Shown piece after piece: positions 44,847 through 53,762 of a stretch of 64,000 bases of DNA. The DNA lies in contig NC_132901.1 of NCBI RefSeq assembly GCF_030463535.1, forward strand, positions 3,142,709 through 3,206,708, read 5' to 3'. The DNA comes from Salminus brasiliensis (lineage: Eukaryota > Chordata > Actinopteri > Characiformes > Bryconidae). The position numbers and the translations under genes were made by a program. The notes beneath the pieces are model-generated. The model worked only from the letters and a program-made list of their open reading frames with translations. It had not been told where the DNA came from and searched no databases. Position 1 is the stretch's first letter; each line of letters begins with the position of its first letter.

Positions 44847-47280
44847 TAAATACTTTATCTGGTTCCACATTAAAGATGAATTAAGCAATGGGAACCTAAT
44901 GTATGTGAAAAGAGTCCATATGTATTATATATATAGTCCATAAACACAATCAAGGTTGCAGAACCTTGTATCTCCTAAAACCTTCTGAACTTTCAATGGA
45001 AGTCAATGGAGAAAGATCTTAGTCATCCTAAAATTTGAGGAACCTTTAAGGAACCCTTTTCAGTTTCAAACTTAAGAAGCTCCAAAGGTTTCTTGAGGAA
45101 CATAGACGTGTAACTGTGCGCATGCTAATCTAAAGGTATGACTGTTCGACCACAGTGCGGTGGGACAGCTCACCTGTGAGTGACCGTTGACGACCACCTC
45201 TTCGGCAAATCGCACCTTAACCGGGTTGGACTTCAGCTTGGCTCTTTTCTCCGGGGTTATGAAGGACGACTTAGGCCCCTATACACAAACAAGAAAACAG
45301 ACACCCCCGTGTATGTAGACGCTATGCGTCCAAAAGTATTGGGACACTGTTTAATGAGTGAGTTCAGCTACTTTACTTTACAGTGCACCCATTCCATCAT
45401 GGTAAAGCACTGCCGCTATAGCAAGACGCTCTGGAGCACCCGGTGCCATCCGGCACATTGAGGGGTGTAAAGCTGAGACCATATTCGGCTGTCATGGGCG
45501 AATGCCATCAAATCCACACATCTTCTAAAGAGGCTGTTACTCCCGCAAGGAGAAAACTAACTATCTGTTATCACCATTGATTTCCAAAGCAGCTCTGGAG
45601 GAGCAGGTGTCTACAAACTTTTGGACACATTTATATACACAGCCCGACATTTCGGCCCGGCTTCTCAGGTGTTTGTGATGACTTTTAGGCTTGAACTTAG
45701 ACCCTGTTTAAACCGGACCACTTCATGGTTCTCGAGTATCAGGATTGGATCTGGATTAAGCCGATCCACATCAGAGCTGCAGGTGTGAACGCATCCCTCA
45801 TAGAGTTTGTCCTCAAGTATAGTGGACTCCTTAAAAAAAGGTGCCCACTCAGCACTCAGGAGCGCGAAAGTGAGACTTGTGCCGGTCTGGACTTGGACTG
45901 AAGCCCTAGATGTGCTCTCCAACCTCTTTCCATTAACCTCCACTCTCAAAAAAGAAAAATCAAGGCACTATAAAGGGTTCTTTGAGAAATGCCGTGGTTC
46001 CATAAAGAATCTCTGTTGTAAAACATATGCACACTATATGGACAAAAGTATTGGGACACCTGCTCATTCATTGTTTCAATCAAAAAAAGAGTGTATCCTG
46101 CTTTGGCTGTCCAGGAAATAATCTGCTGGGGGGCTTTATACCCCTCTAGCCTCTAGTTCATGATTCTGATCTGCTTCAGAGAGTCCTATTCTATTGGCAG
46201 CACTTCCCAGGGACTAGACAAGTTGTGTGTATCTGTGTGCATTTGCACATCTGTGTCAACAGATAGTAGCTGAATGTGTTCATTAGAAGAGGTGTCCACA
46301 AATATTTGGACATACAGTCAGTCTTCACACCTTTACATCACGCGTGTAAGTGTGTGAAAAGATGCTCACCACTGATATTCTGAGGACCGTCATCGTTACC
46401 GTGTCCTGACACTCCCTGTACAGGTAAGAGAGAGAGATAGAGAGGGAAATAAATATACAGATATTGATAATCCACAATCATTGGAAAAGGTCAGCTCGTC
46501 CAGCATGGATACTGCAGCATGAGCATGGCTACCTCGCCAGCCGCTGACCTCGCCCAGCATAGACACTGCAGCATGAGCATGGCTACCTCGCCAGCCGCTG
46601 ACCTCGCCCAGCAAGGATACTGCAGCATGAGCATGGCTACCTCGCCAGCCGCTGACCATGTCCAGCATGGATACTGCAGCATGAGCATGGCTACCTCGCC
46701 AGCCGCTGACCTTGCTCAGCAAGGATACTGCAGCATGAGCATGGCTACCTCGCCAGCCGCCGGCCTCGCCCAGCATCGATACAGCTTAGTGAAAGAGGAT
46801 GGGTCATGCAGGGCAGCCGCTCCCCCAGTTGCGGCTCAAACTTTAGATCACTAGGTTTATCTTTAGCTTTAGCTTTAGCTTTCCAGACTGCTCAGACTCA
46901 AAGAGAGGGTAGAGCCATGTTAGCCTTCTGATTGGTCAGGGCTATGTTCCACATGGAGAAGAAAGCAGTACTGGTGAAATCCAGCTCCACACTGACACTG
47001 GGGGCCCTGAGGAGCCAGATTCACTTCATTAGAGAGAAAACTAATGAGGATCTAGGACCTCAAAGGCTTTAATAGTATTAAATATTAATAATAACTGATA
47101 CTTGATTCCAAACTTTTGAACATACTGTCCATTAAATACACAAAATACACAAATACAGCACCTGATGATGTCAGCAGCCTGCTCTGTGGACAGGTCGTCC
47201 ACTGCAACGTTGTTGATTTTGACAAGCTGGTCACCAGGTAAAAGTTTGCCGTCTGCAGGACCACCTACAACACACACACA

Positions 47281-47328
<48 letters not shown>

Positions 47329-50300
47329 TCCTATCATTTGACTCTGATTCTTTTAGTGCCTAATATCCGATTTGCTTGGGTGTACGCCCTGTCTCTGGTT
47401 TAGGCAATTATATCAATTACATCATCCCTCACGGGATTGGAATGAATTCGGCTCTGCCCAGCATGGTTGCCGTGGTGATGTGGGAAGGCGCTGGGCAACA
47501 GATGGTCTTGGGTTACCCAATGCCATGACTTCCTGTTGTTCGACTTACTTTACAGCCCACTAAGCCCCACACTTCCATTACCGCTGTGTGCAGAAATGAC
47601 AGCTATCGCTATAGTCCGCATGTAGTGAAACTGCACGTTAAAGGTGGCCTAGGTGAATAACAGGGGTTCGCTACATGGAAGTGACAAACCGTGGAAACTC
47701 GACCACCACTGCTGTTCCTCCTCCTGCAAAAAAAAAACAAATCACAAAACAGGCCAATTCTAAAACCCCAAAACTGTTGCATCACAGTCTCGACTCGCCA
47801 TACGTACACCCCAACTCCTTGTAGCATTACATGCAGATAGTTGACACTTTTGAAGCCCTATTTTAGCGATCTTTTGGCGTTCCGCCAACCATTTACCGTG
47901 CAGCGTGATTTAGGGCGTGTCGGTGTATCTTCGCTATGGTAACAACAGGAAAAGTTTGCCTTGCTCGGCTCCAAACTCTCGAAATGCATGTACTCTTAAT
48001 GGGCATTACGTGCAGTAATAAACCAATCAGGTGTGGTCTGACTTTGGCGGGTTGCTATTCCAGTGGTGTAGGGGGGGGCTGGGGGGCTGGGGTTCAAGTT
48101 TGATAGGGCCCAAGGTGTTATTTTGGCAGAATTGACCCTTTTTCTCTATGTTTACCCTTCAATCGGTAACTGACATTGTGTATGGCACTGTCCAAATACT
48201 TATGGTGGGTTGTATTCGAGCAATAAATGGAAAACAGACTGAATGAAAACATGTGTACTATGACTGTGTTATTGATTGCCGTTGATGTTAGGCTCAGGTT
48301 CTGTGCTGACCAGCTTAATCACCACTTTGCTTCACAGACTAAGGCTTTTCCCATTAGCTCCATACGGCCTAATAGCCGTTTAATGGCCCACTGGATATCA
48401 GCAGCAGTGATGGCATCATAGTGGCCACTGTGAAGCCGTCATAGTTGGGGGTTCTGTTTTCGCCATGGCGATGGAACCTTTCTACGGAACTAGGTTGAGG
48501 TCACTCTCCACTCAGCACTTCACAGGGTCTTCACAGCGTTGTCGGCCCAGCACCTCCAAGGCCTGGTTCCATATGTGCGTGGACCGGAGCCTGAAGGGGT
48601 GTTGATATGCTGGGGACACCAGACACAGGTTCTGGAGGCAGCTCTAGTACGGCCTACAGCGCATCAAGGGTCACCTGCCGTTCTACTCGAGGCCTTGCAT
48701 CTTCTGGACTGAAGCCACACATCTAGGCATGTGTTCTGTCCTCCTGTATCTTCTCCATGTTGAGAGATCCGATTTGGGCCCTGGCAGCAGCTCTGGCTTA
48801 GAATCTAAGCTATGTATCTTCTGATCTGAAGACCTCCAGCCTGTCCTCCTCCGTGTTCTCCATGTTAGGAGATCCCATCTGGATCCTGGTCGCAGCTCTG
48901 GCTCTGCTCACCTTCAATGCTCTCGCCTCCCAGACTCACCTTCCTCCATGCACTCTCTGATCTGAAGACGTCAAGCCTGTCCTCCTCTACGTTCTCCAAG
49001 AAAGGAGATCTCATTTTGGGCCTGGTGGCAGCTCTGGTTCAGAACCTAATCCATGTATCTTCTGATCTAAAGATGTCCAGCCTGTCCTCCTCTACGTTCT
49101 CAGCACATAAGCCATGTATCTTCTGATCTGAAGACCTCCAGCCTGTCCTCCTCCGTGTTCTCCATGTTAGGAGATCCCATCTGGATCCTGGTCGCAGCTC
49201 TGGCTCTGCTCACCTTCAATGCTCTCGCCTCCCAGACTCACCTTCCCCCATGCACTCTCTGATCTGAAGACGTCCAGCCTGTCCTCCTCTACGTTCTCCA
49301 AGAAAGGAGATCTCATTTTGGGCCTGGTGGCAGCTCTGGTTCAGAACCTAATCCATGTATCTTCTGATCTAAAGATGTCCAGCCTGTCCTCCTCTACGTT
49401 CTCAGCACATAAGCCATGTATCTTCTGATCTGAAGACCTCCAGCCTGTCCTCCTTCGTGTTCTCCATGATAGGAGATCCCATTTGGATCCTGGTCGTAGC
49501 TCTGGCTCTGCTCACCCTTAATACTCTCACCTCCCAGACTCTCCTTCCCACTCTGTGCCATGAACTCTCTGGTCTGAAGACGTCCAGCCTGTCATCCTCT
49601 ACGTTCTCCATAAAGGGAGATCTGATTTGTGGCCTGATGGCAGCTCTGGCTCAGAACCTAAGCCATGTATCTTCTGATCTAAAGATGTCCAGCCTGTCCT
49701 CCTCTACGTTCTCCATGAAGGGAGATCTGATTTGGACCCTGGCAGCAGCTCTGGTTTAGAATCTAAGCTATGTATCTTCTGATCTGAAGACCTCCAGCCT
49801 GTCCTCCTCCGTGTTCTCCATGTTAGGAGATCCCATCTGGATCCTGGTCGCAGCTCTGGCTCTGCTCACCTTCAATGCTCTCGCCTCCCAGACTCACCTT
49901 CCCACTCTGTGCCATGAACTCTCTGATCTGAAGACGTCCAGCCTGTCCTCCTCTACGTTCTCCATAAAGGGAGATCCGATTTGGGGCCTGGTGGCAGCTC
50001 TGGCTCAGCACATAAGCCTGGCACCTTCTGACCTGAAGACCTCCAGCCTGTCCTCCTCTACGTTCTCCATGAAGGGAAATCCGATTTGGGGCCTGGCAGA
50101 AGCTCTGGCTCAGAACCTAAGCCATGTATCTTCTGATCCGAAGATGTCCAGCCTGTCCTCCTCTACATTTTCCATGATAGGAGATCCCATCTGGATCCTG
50201 GTCGTAGCTCTGGCTCTGTTCACCTTCAATGCTCTCGCCACTCAGACTCAGCCTCCCACTCTGTTCCATGCACTCTCTGATCTGAAAACGTCCAGCCTGT

Positions 50301-51559
50301 CCTCCTCTACGTTCTCCAAGAAAGGAGATCTGATTTTGGGTCTGGTGGCAGCTCTGGTTCAGCACATAAGCCATGTTTCTTCTAAACTGAAGACCTCCAG
50401 CCTGTCCTCCTGTACGTTCTCAGCATATAGGTTATGTATCTTCTAAACTGAAGACCTCCAGCCTGTCCTCCTCTACGTTCTCAGCATATAGGCTATGTAT
50501 CTTCTGATCTGAAGACCTCCAGCCTGTCCTCCTCCGTGTTCTCCATGTTGGGAGATCCCATTTTCGGTCTGGTCACAGCTCTGGCCATGCCTACCTTCCA
50601 TGCTCTTGGATTCTAAACTCACCTCCTCAATTGAAGCCACCCTCTGATTTGAGGACTGCTAGCCCATCCTCATCTCTGTTCTCCACCTACTCTACATGTC
50701 TCTGGTTTTAAATCAGACAGAAGAGATACAGACAGACGACCTGAAGTGTCACTATTTTTATTAATAAATCGTTTGTTGAGCATTGACAAACAGTGTGTTA
50801 CTTGGACTAGACTTCAGTAGAGATGAAAAAATTAATGTCTAGTAACTTTCCCAATTTTCCATTTCTACAGTTACGTACTGTTATACTATATATACTGTCA
50901 TAACTACATAATGTATTGGTTTTATAGTGCTTTTCAAAATAAATCATACTTTTAGCTTAAACCTGATTAATAAGCCTTGATTTGAGGGTTTATTTAAATT
51001 TCTCCCATTTAAAATGGATAAAAAATTTATGCTACCATTAATATAATGTCAAGTAACATCATAATATGAATACATTTAAAATCAAGCCAGTTTAAGTCCT
51101 GCACTATGATTTTTAAAAGTTTACAAGTTTTAATGAATAATTATGAATTATTAAGACACTCTGAAGCCATGAATACATTCCTAAAAAGTATATATTGGGA
51201 TATATCTATCACAATTATTTTAATTCTATTATATTAGCAGACAATTCTGCTTGTTTCCAGCATTATACTTAAAGCAAGAAAACTAATCTGCAGTATGTCT
51301 TGAAACTTGCCACAGTATCTGCCAATACAATTTCCCAAAGATAGTTTCAATTGATAAAATTAATAAGATAAGATATTTGATGAGATTTAAATAATTATTT
51401 ATGACAAATAAATATGATTAATGGTCTTCTGCAATACTTACAAAACAAAGCAAGCAATATTAAATAATTATTAAATAATAATAAACTTATAATTGTACTT
51501 AATTTTATCTAGTGAATGCGTCATATACAGTATATATTTATACAGTATTATAGTGTGTG

Positions 51560-51606
<47 letters not shown>

Positions 51607-52224
51607 CTCCCCGGACAAAACCATTGTCACCTTGTTTAAGGTGGTAGTGACCTCAGGCTCCTGCAGATGGCACTGCACAAGGATGCTGGGGCTATACATA
51701 CCTGCGGGGAGTGCGACAGGACTCAGACATTGAGAATAGGTGGTACAATTGGTGCAATTTTCATTTGCTGGACCACCTGTACTCCATCTAAGGCTCCGAT
51801 CACACACCCTGCAGGTATTTATCGTCTGATCGCTTCATGCATCGGCATCTACAGGAGCCTAAAGTTACTACCACTAAGTGCCTCTTTCTGTATGTGTGCT
51901 TGAGCGTGTACCTGCAGTGACCTCCTGCACCTGGGGTGGAGTGTGTGTGGACACGGTGAAGCCGTGGGAGTTGAGGGCCAAGTCAAATGGAATCTGAGCG
52001 GTCACTCTGATTGGACAGCTTCTCTGTTCCTGGGGACTGGCGTCAGGAGCACGTCCATCTTCAAACACACGCTCTCTTTTAAAGGATGGGGGGGGGGGGG
52101 GGGGACACACAAATCATCTGGGTATTAGAATATACAGTACAGCTGCACTTCTTAGGAGCCCCCAAAGGCTGGTGGGCAACAGACGCCCATGGACTAAAGC
52201 CAGGATGTTGGTTAAGTTAAGTGA

Positions 52225-52257
<33 letters not shown>

Positions 52258-52363
52258 GATACCTGCTGGTGGAGTCCCTGGAACGGCGTAGCCAGCGTCC
52301 CACCACCTGCTCCACTCTGCTGGTCCTGCGTGACGGAGAGCGGCTGCGGTCCCGCTCCTCCAT
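32100..52363 (-). CDS. frmpd1: frmpd1, FERM and PDZ domain-containing protein 1 (whole gene model, 15 coding exons)
   Basis: The joined exons give 1,750 residues with consistent phases. Residues 1-34 hold a basic start ([15 protein letters not shown]), about 55-138 a PDZ domain (core [14 protein letters not shown]), and about 172-510 a FERM domain ([52 protein letters not shown]). The tail is long and acidic/Ser-rich, with [13 protein letters not shown] and [13 protein letters not shown], and ends in a conserved Cys/Leu-rich block (about 1570-1750). These signatures match vertebrate FRMPD1, a cortical scaffold known to bind the LGN/GPSM2 TPR region; human FRMPD1 is about 1,578 aa. I call FRMPD1 over FRMPD3/4 because the FERM and tail motifs fit it better. 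Which teleost paralogue (a or b) it is cannot be told here. A 5' UTR exon is implied by an acceptor-like sequence just upstream of the ATG but was not found. Confidence 0.93.
34867..35892 (-). CDS. frmpd1: frmpd1 coding exon 14 (acidic tail)
   Basis: A 1,026-nt exon, phase 1 at both ends, encoding 341 residues very rich in Glu, Asp and Ser. It opens [18 protein letters not shown]. Near 35,480-35,510 it has [16 protein letters not shown], which matches the tail of other FRMPD1 proteins, and near its end [16 protein letters not shown]. It is probably disordered. The acceptor is tacag and the donor GTTTGG; the reading frame continues past the donor for 37 codons but resumes correctly in exon 15 only after splicing. 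Confidence 0.93.
35945..36475. mobile_element. palindromic element in frmpd1 intron 13
   Basis: Starts near AATATTATGACCGCCTAATA. GGCGTTCATTATAGAGGTTA at about 36,060 is mirrored as TTAACCTCTATAATGAACGC C at about 36,404, and CCCGTGGGGCACCACTGTTT-like and TGGTGCCCCACGGGC are also mirrored. About 430-530 bp; ends uncertain. Confidence 0.55.
36526..36670 (-). CDS. frmpd1: frmpd1 coding exon 13 (end of FERM)
   Basis: Starts in phase 0 and ends in phase 1. It encodes [35 protein letters not shown] and HRISAEE, closing the FERM domain with the F3 C-terminal helix. The acceptor is cttcag and the donor GTATGC. Confidence 0.95.
36802..36984 (-). CDS. frmpd1: frmpd1 coding exon 12 (FERM F3 lobe)
   Basis: A phase 0-0 exon of 61 codons encoding [40 protein letters not shown] and [20 protein letters not shown], the PH/PTB-like F3 lobe. 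The acceptor is ccccag and the donor GTAAGC. Confidence 0.96.
37081..37173 (-). CDS. frmpd1: frmpd1 coding exon 11 (FERM F2-F3)
   Basis: A phase 0-0 exon of 31 codons encoding [20 protein letters not shown] and [11 protein letters not shown], the conserved entry to the PH-like F3 lobe. The acceptor is tctaag (non-pyrimidine at the third base) and the donor GTAAGA. Confidence 0.93.
37285..37725 (-). mobile_element. MITE copy F (frmpd1 intron 10)
   Basis: Reverse orientation on the plus strand: TGTCCAAAAGTTTGTGGACA CCCCTTCTAATGAATGCA at the left and GAGCAGGTGTCCAAATACTT at the right. The interior shares GCCCCCCAGCATTGAGCTGT. It is near full length. Confidence 0.75.
37975..38160. repeat. (CA)n tracts on both sides of frmpd1 exon 10
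   Basis: CA runs at 37,975-37,992 (form the donor) and 38,122-38,160 (next to the acceptor) enclose the exon. Confidence 0.95.
37993..38116 (-). CDS. frmpd1: frmpd1 coding exon 10 (FERM F2 lobe)
   Basis: Enters in phase 2 (split Thr) and ends in phase 0. It encodes [20 protein letters not shown] and [21 protein letters not shown]. Microsatellite flanks both sides: plus-strand CA at 38,122-38,160 next to the acceptor, and 37,975-37,992 forming the donor (GTGTGTGT). Confidence 0.95.
38776..38912 (-). CDS. frmpd1: frmpd1 coding exon 9 (FERM F2 lobe)
   Basis: Starts in phase 0 and ends in phase 2. It encodes [31 protein letters not shown] and a variable end [14 protein letters not shown], matching the acyl-CoA-binding-protein-like F2 lobe. 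The donor is GTAAGG. A sense-strand GT tract (plus-strand CA 38,918-38,956) abuts the acceptor. Confidence 0.95.
38918..38956. repeat. (CA)n at the frmpd1 exon 9 acceptor
   Basis: About 19 units, within 6 bp of the acceptor. Confidence 0.95.
39035..39240 (-). mobile_element. tRNA-derived SINE
   Basis: The minus strand begins GGGCCCCGAGTGATCCAGTG GACTGAGGCGCTACC (A-box-like) and has GCTGGTTCGAATCCCGGTCA (B box GGTTCGAATCC). A body region follows with GGTAGATGGCGCTCTCTCCC C. It lies in frmpd1 intron 8. Confidence 0.65.
39711..39736. repeat. (CA)n forming the frmpd1 exon 8 donor
   Basis: About 12 units; the first GT of the sense-strand run is the splice donor itself. Confidence 0.95.
39737..39856 (-). 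CDS. frmpd1: frmpd1 coding exon 8 (FERM F1-F2 junction)
   Basis: A phase 0-0 exon of 40 codons encoding [20 protein letters not shown] and [20 protein letters not shown], near-identical to the known FRMPD1 segment. The donor is the first unit of a (GT)n microsatellite, so the intron opens GTGTGTGT rather than GTRAGT. Confidence 0.96.
40410..40735 (+). mobile_element. MITE copy G (frmpd1 intron 7)
   Basis: Runs from TTGACAAAAGTATTGGGACA C to GAAGGGGTGTCCACAAACTT TTGG. An internal deletion has removed the CAGCTCAATGCTGG segment. It ends about 30 bp from frmpd1 exon 7. Confidence 0.7.
40763..40888 (-). CDS. frmpd1: frmpd1 coding exon 7 (FERM F1 lobe)
   Basis: A phase 0-0 exon of 42 codons encoding [20 protein letters not shown] through [14 protein letters not shown]. 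It matches the FERM F1 helix and strand of FRMPD1. The acceptor is cactag and the donor GTAGGC. A TIR-bearing MITE lies about 30 bp beyond the donor. Confidence 0.95.
41434..41529 (-). CDS. frmpd1: frmpd1 coding exon 6 (start of FERM F1 lobe)
   Basis: A phase 0-0 exon of 32 codons encoding [20 protein letters not shown] and [12 protein letters not shown], the first ubiquitin-like strands of the FERM F1 lobe. The acceptor is ctccag and the donor GTATGA. Confidence 0.95.
42660..43065. repeat. long imperfect palindrome in frmpd1 intron 5
   Basis: Arms meet near 42,880. The left holds TATAGTGCACTAGCTTGTGG TTAGCATGTAAGTTGC and GAAAATGGTGATAC. The right holds GTATCACCATTTT then GCAACTTACATGCTAACCGC AAGCTAGTGCGC. 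Rich in GCTAGC/TTAGC words. Confidence 0.75.
43695..44260. repeat. ATGTATAGT / ATGT tandem array, about 570 bp
   Basis: Units GATGTATAGTATGTATGTAT with a variable number (1-3) of ATGT insertions. It lies in frmpd1 intron 5 between two direct copies of a unique-looking flank. Confidence 0.95.
44640..44715. repeat. (CT)n tract
   Basis: A CT run at about 44,655-44,690 in a longer pyrimidine-rich segment, frmpd1 intron 5. Confidence 0.9.
45174..45278 (-). CDS. frmpd1: frmpd1 coding exon 5 (PDZ-FERM linker)
   Basis: A phase 0-0 exon of 35 codons encoding [20 protein letters not shown] and [15 protein letters not shown]. It corresponds to the conserved linker (PKSSFLTEEKRARLK, VHFAEEV) between PDZ and FERM in FRMPD1. 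The acceptor is gtatag and the donor GTGAGC. Confidence 0.93.
45325..45640 (+). mobile_element. MITE-like copy H, divergent subfamily
   Basis: Left end CGTCCAAAAGTATTGGGACA C and right end GAGGAGCAGGTGTCTACAAA CTTTTGGACAC. Interior sequence (GCTACTTTACTTTACAGTGC, GGTAAAGCACTGCCGCTATA) differs from copies A-G, so this may be a separate family with similar ends. Confidence 0.55.
46030..46318 (+). mobile_element. MITE copy I (frmpd1 intron 4)
   Basis: Runs from CACTATATGGACAAAAGTAT TGGGACACC to GAAGAGGTGTCCACAAATAT TTGGACATACAG. The interior is deleted but keeps GCTGGGGGGCTTTATACCCC and AGTCCTATTCTATTGGCAGC. Confidence 0.75.
46370..46415 (-). CDS. frmpd1: frmpd1 coding exon 4 (last PDZ strand, 46 nt)
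   Basis: A very short exon encoding [15 protein letters not shown], the final beta-strand of the PDZ fold. It enters in phase 2 (split Arg) after tacag and leaves in phase 0 before GTGAGC. It is too short to stand out as an ORF; it was found by following phase from exon 3 to exon 5 and by the match to the FRMPD1 segment REAEDSLSITVV. A 54-bp minisatellite begins about 80 bp upstream on the sense strand. Confidence 0.85.
46494..46785. repeat. 54-bp minisatellite, 5-6 copies, frmpd1 intron 3
   Basis: Unit ATGGCTACCTCGCCAGCCGC TGACCTCGCCCAGCA...CTGCAGCATGAGC, highly homogeneous, GC-rich and ending about 80 bp from the 46-nt exon 4. Confidence 0.93.
47162..47264 (-). CDS. frmpd1: frmpd1 coding exon 3 (PDZ core)
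   Basis: Encodes [18 protein letters not shown] and [14 protein letters not shown], the classic PDZ segment around the carboxylate-binding loop and helix. It enters in phase 1 and leaves in phase 2 (donor GTGCTG). The acceptor ttgtag is directly preceded on the sense strand by a long GT microsatellite (plus-strand CA at 47,270-47,326). Confidence 0.95.
47270..47326. repeat. (CA)n at the frmpd1 exon 3 acceptor
   Basis: About 28 units with one CAAACA interruption, beginning within 6 bp of the acceptor. Confidence 0.95.
48700..50690. repeat. complex minisatellite with 302-bp higher-order period, frmpd1 intron 2
   Basis: Built from modules CTTCTGATCTGAAGACCTCC AGCCTGTCCTCCTC...GTTCTCC plus variable middle segments. 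Blocks at 48,809, 49,111 and 49,413 repeat at a 302-bp step, then the order changes. Short open frames (up to 211 codons) are by-products. Confidence 0.9.
51555..51605. repeat. (TA)n microsatellite, frmpd1 intron 2
   Basis: About 22 units adjacent to the foldback element at 51,635. Confidence 0.95.
51635..51880. mobile_element. small foldback element related to the 26.5-27.7 kb element
   Basis: The left arm GGTAGTGACCTCAGGCTCCT GCAGATGGCACTG and right arm CATCTACAGGAGCCTAAAGT TACTACC are inverted copies. The phrase GGCTCCTGCAGATGGC and the term GGGCTATA-ATACCTGC are shared with the larger element. It lies in frmpd1 intron 2, about 30 bp from exon 2. Confidence 0.65.
51912..52075 (-). CDS. 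frmpd1: frmpd1 coding exon 2 (N-terminal half of PDZ)
   Basis: This exon enters in phase 2 and leaves in phase 1. It encodes [20 protein letters not shown] and then the PDZ start [20 protein letters not shown] through QVQEVTA. The donor is GTACAC. The acceptor (taaaag) is weak-looking, and its only strong pyrimidine run is a 17-base homopolymer (G on the plus strand, 52,088-52,104). The exact acceptor is inferred from phase. Confidence 0.85.
52225..52253. repeat. (CA)n just past the frmpd1 exon 1 donor
   Basis: About 14 units, 10 bp inside intron 1. Confidence 0.95.
52263..52363 (-). CDS. frmpd1: frmpd1 coding exon 1
   Basis: ATG at 52,363. The exon encodes [13 protein letters not shown] followed by [20 protein letters not shown], aligning with the start of known FRMPD1 proteins (VEQ/IEQ...RWLRRSRDS). 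It ends in phase 2 at a GTATCC donor. The bases before the ATG (tttccag at about 52,368-52,374) look like an acceptor, so a non-coding exon probably lies further right. A (CA)n tract starts about 10 bp inside the following intron. Two other reading frames are open here and are shadows. Confidence 0.85.
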
Positions 52364-52639
52364 TTAGCTGGAAACATTGCAAACACACACATAGGTCAAA
52401 CATCTGACCACAGTATCCAGAAACCACTGTCCACACTACATGCTAATATCTGGTTAAATGCCTCCTATAGCAAGATGCACCTTGACCAGCTGGCCAACAG
52501 GCTTTTCTGGCAGAAATCTTTGTCCTGTTGGAACAGCTCATTGGTTCCCCACCCTGGTCCTGGAGGCAGTGTAAACACTAAAATGTGCGGGACGGGGGTC
52601 CTTCAGGACCAGGGTTAGGACAACTGCTCTAGCTGATGG

Positions 52640-52770
52640 TAGCTGATGGACCAGCCCCAGAGCATGATGCTACCACCGCCATGCTTAACAGCTGGTCCAT
52701 TGTTGTTGGGGTCAAAGCCTTATCTTTACACCTCCAAACAAACCTCTGGTCACCATCAAATAAATAACCT
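52640..52770 (-). pseudogene. short Tc1-like transposase relic
   Basis: The minus strand reads CTGTTAAGCATGGCGGTGGT then AGCATCATGCTCTGGGGCTG, the Tc1 segment VKHGGGSIMLWGC. Only about 130 bp is recognisable. It lies about 280 bp upstream of the frmpd1 ATG. Confidence 0.65.
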
Positions 52771-53762
52771 AGGTGAGTGTATGAATATACACACACAGTC
52801 CTATCAGAAGATTATGACCACCCCTGGATTGGGTGGGATTGGGTGGGATTGGGTGGTTTACAAACTCCAGCAGCACTGCCAGTCTTATGAGCTACAGGCG
52901 ATGCTACCTAATGATGAGGTTGTGACAAACCACTCGTATTGTTGGGTGTTTCCTCAGGGCTCCTAATGGCCACTGATGTTTGATGAGAACTGGCTCTGTA
53001 AGTAAGTGCTTATGGGTAATGCTGCACTGCTGAAATGGGTCCCAGTGAGTTCAATGAGTGGCCATCCATGTAATTAGTGTTTACCGCAGCACGTGGGCCT
53101 ATCACACACAATACATCCACCGAGCTGCGGGACAGCAAATTGCTTTCTGATGGGGCTGGAGCACACAGGACCCCATCACACACGTCCCAGGGGGCCTGGC
53201 AGAGACAGCACGGTGCCCTATGGCTGACAGAGAGAGAGGGCGAGAGTGCCAGAGAGAGAGGGCGAGCGAGAGAGAGAGAAATCCCTACAGATCATGACTC
53301 ACTGTGTTCTCTGGTTTCACTAAATCTGGCCCACAGCATCCACCCCATCTGTCTCCCGGTCGCCATCATTATTACCATTATCAGCGACACACTTATCACC
53401 GGGACAGGCAGCTTTACGAGCATCAGCAGTCGGCATTAACGGCATCTTTATCAATCATTTCATAATTGATGCCAGTGACACCATTAGCATAACAGCTTTA
53501 TCAATATTTAGAATAGTTTGTAGAGATAACAGCAGCAACTCAAATAAACACATTTAAATACATGTATAAACATGATCAAATGAATTAATTTATAATATTA
53601 TAGAATTAAATATCATTTATTATAATTAAAGTAATGAGAAATCTTTGTATTAAGGATTGGTTCTTGTCTAATTTACATAATCAAAGCCAGGCCAATAACC
53701 AAACACAGTCGATCGATCGGCTAGTGGAGCTAATAAGCACCCACTTTTTAGAATTTCATTTT

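Noticed and set aside
46396..46854. 126- and 111-codon frames
   Set aside because: Translation of the 54-bp minisatellite; period is a multiple of three.
32100..52363. FRMPD3 or FRMPD4 identity for the FERM-PDZ gene
   Set aside because: The FERM string [12 protein letters not shown], tail strings [11 protein letters not shown] and RKRRSF..TDYTS, and the N-terminal RWLRRSRDS favour FRMPD1.
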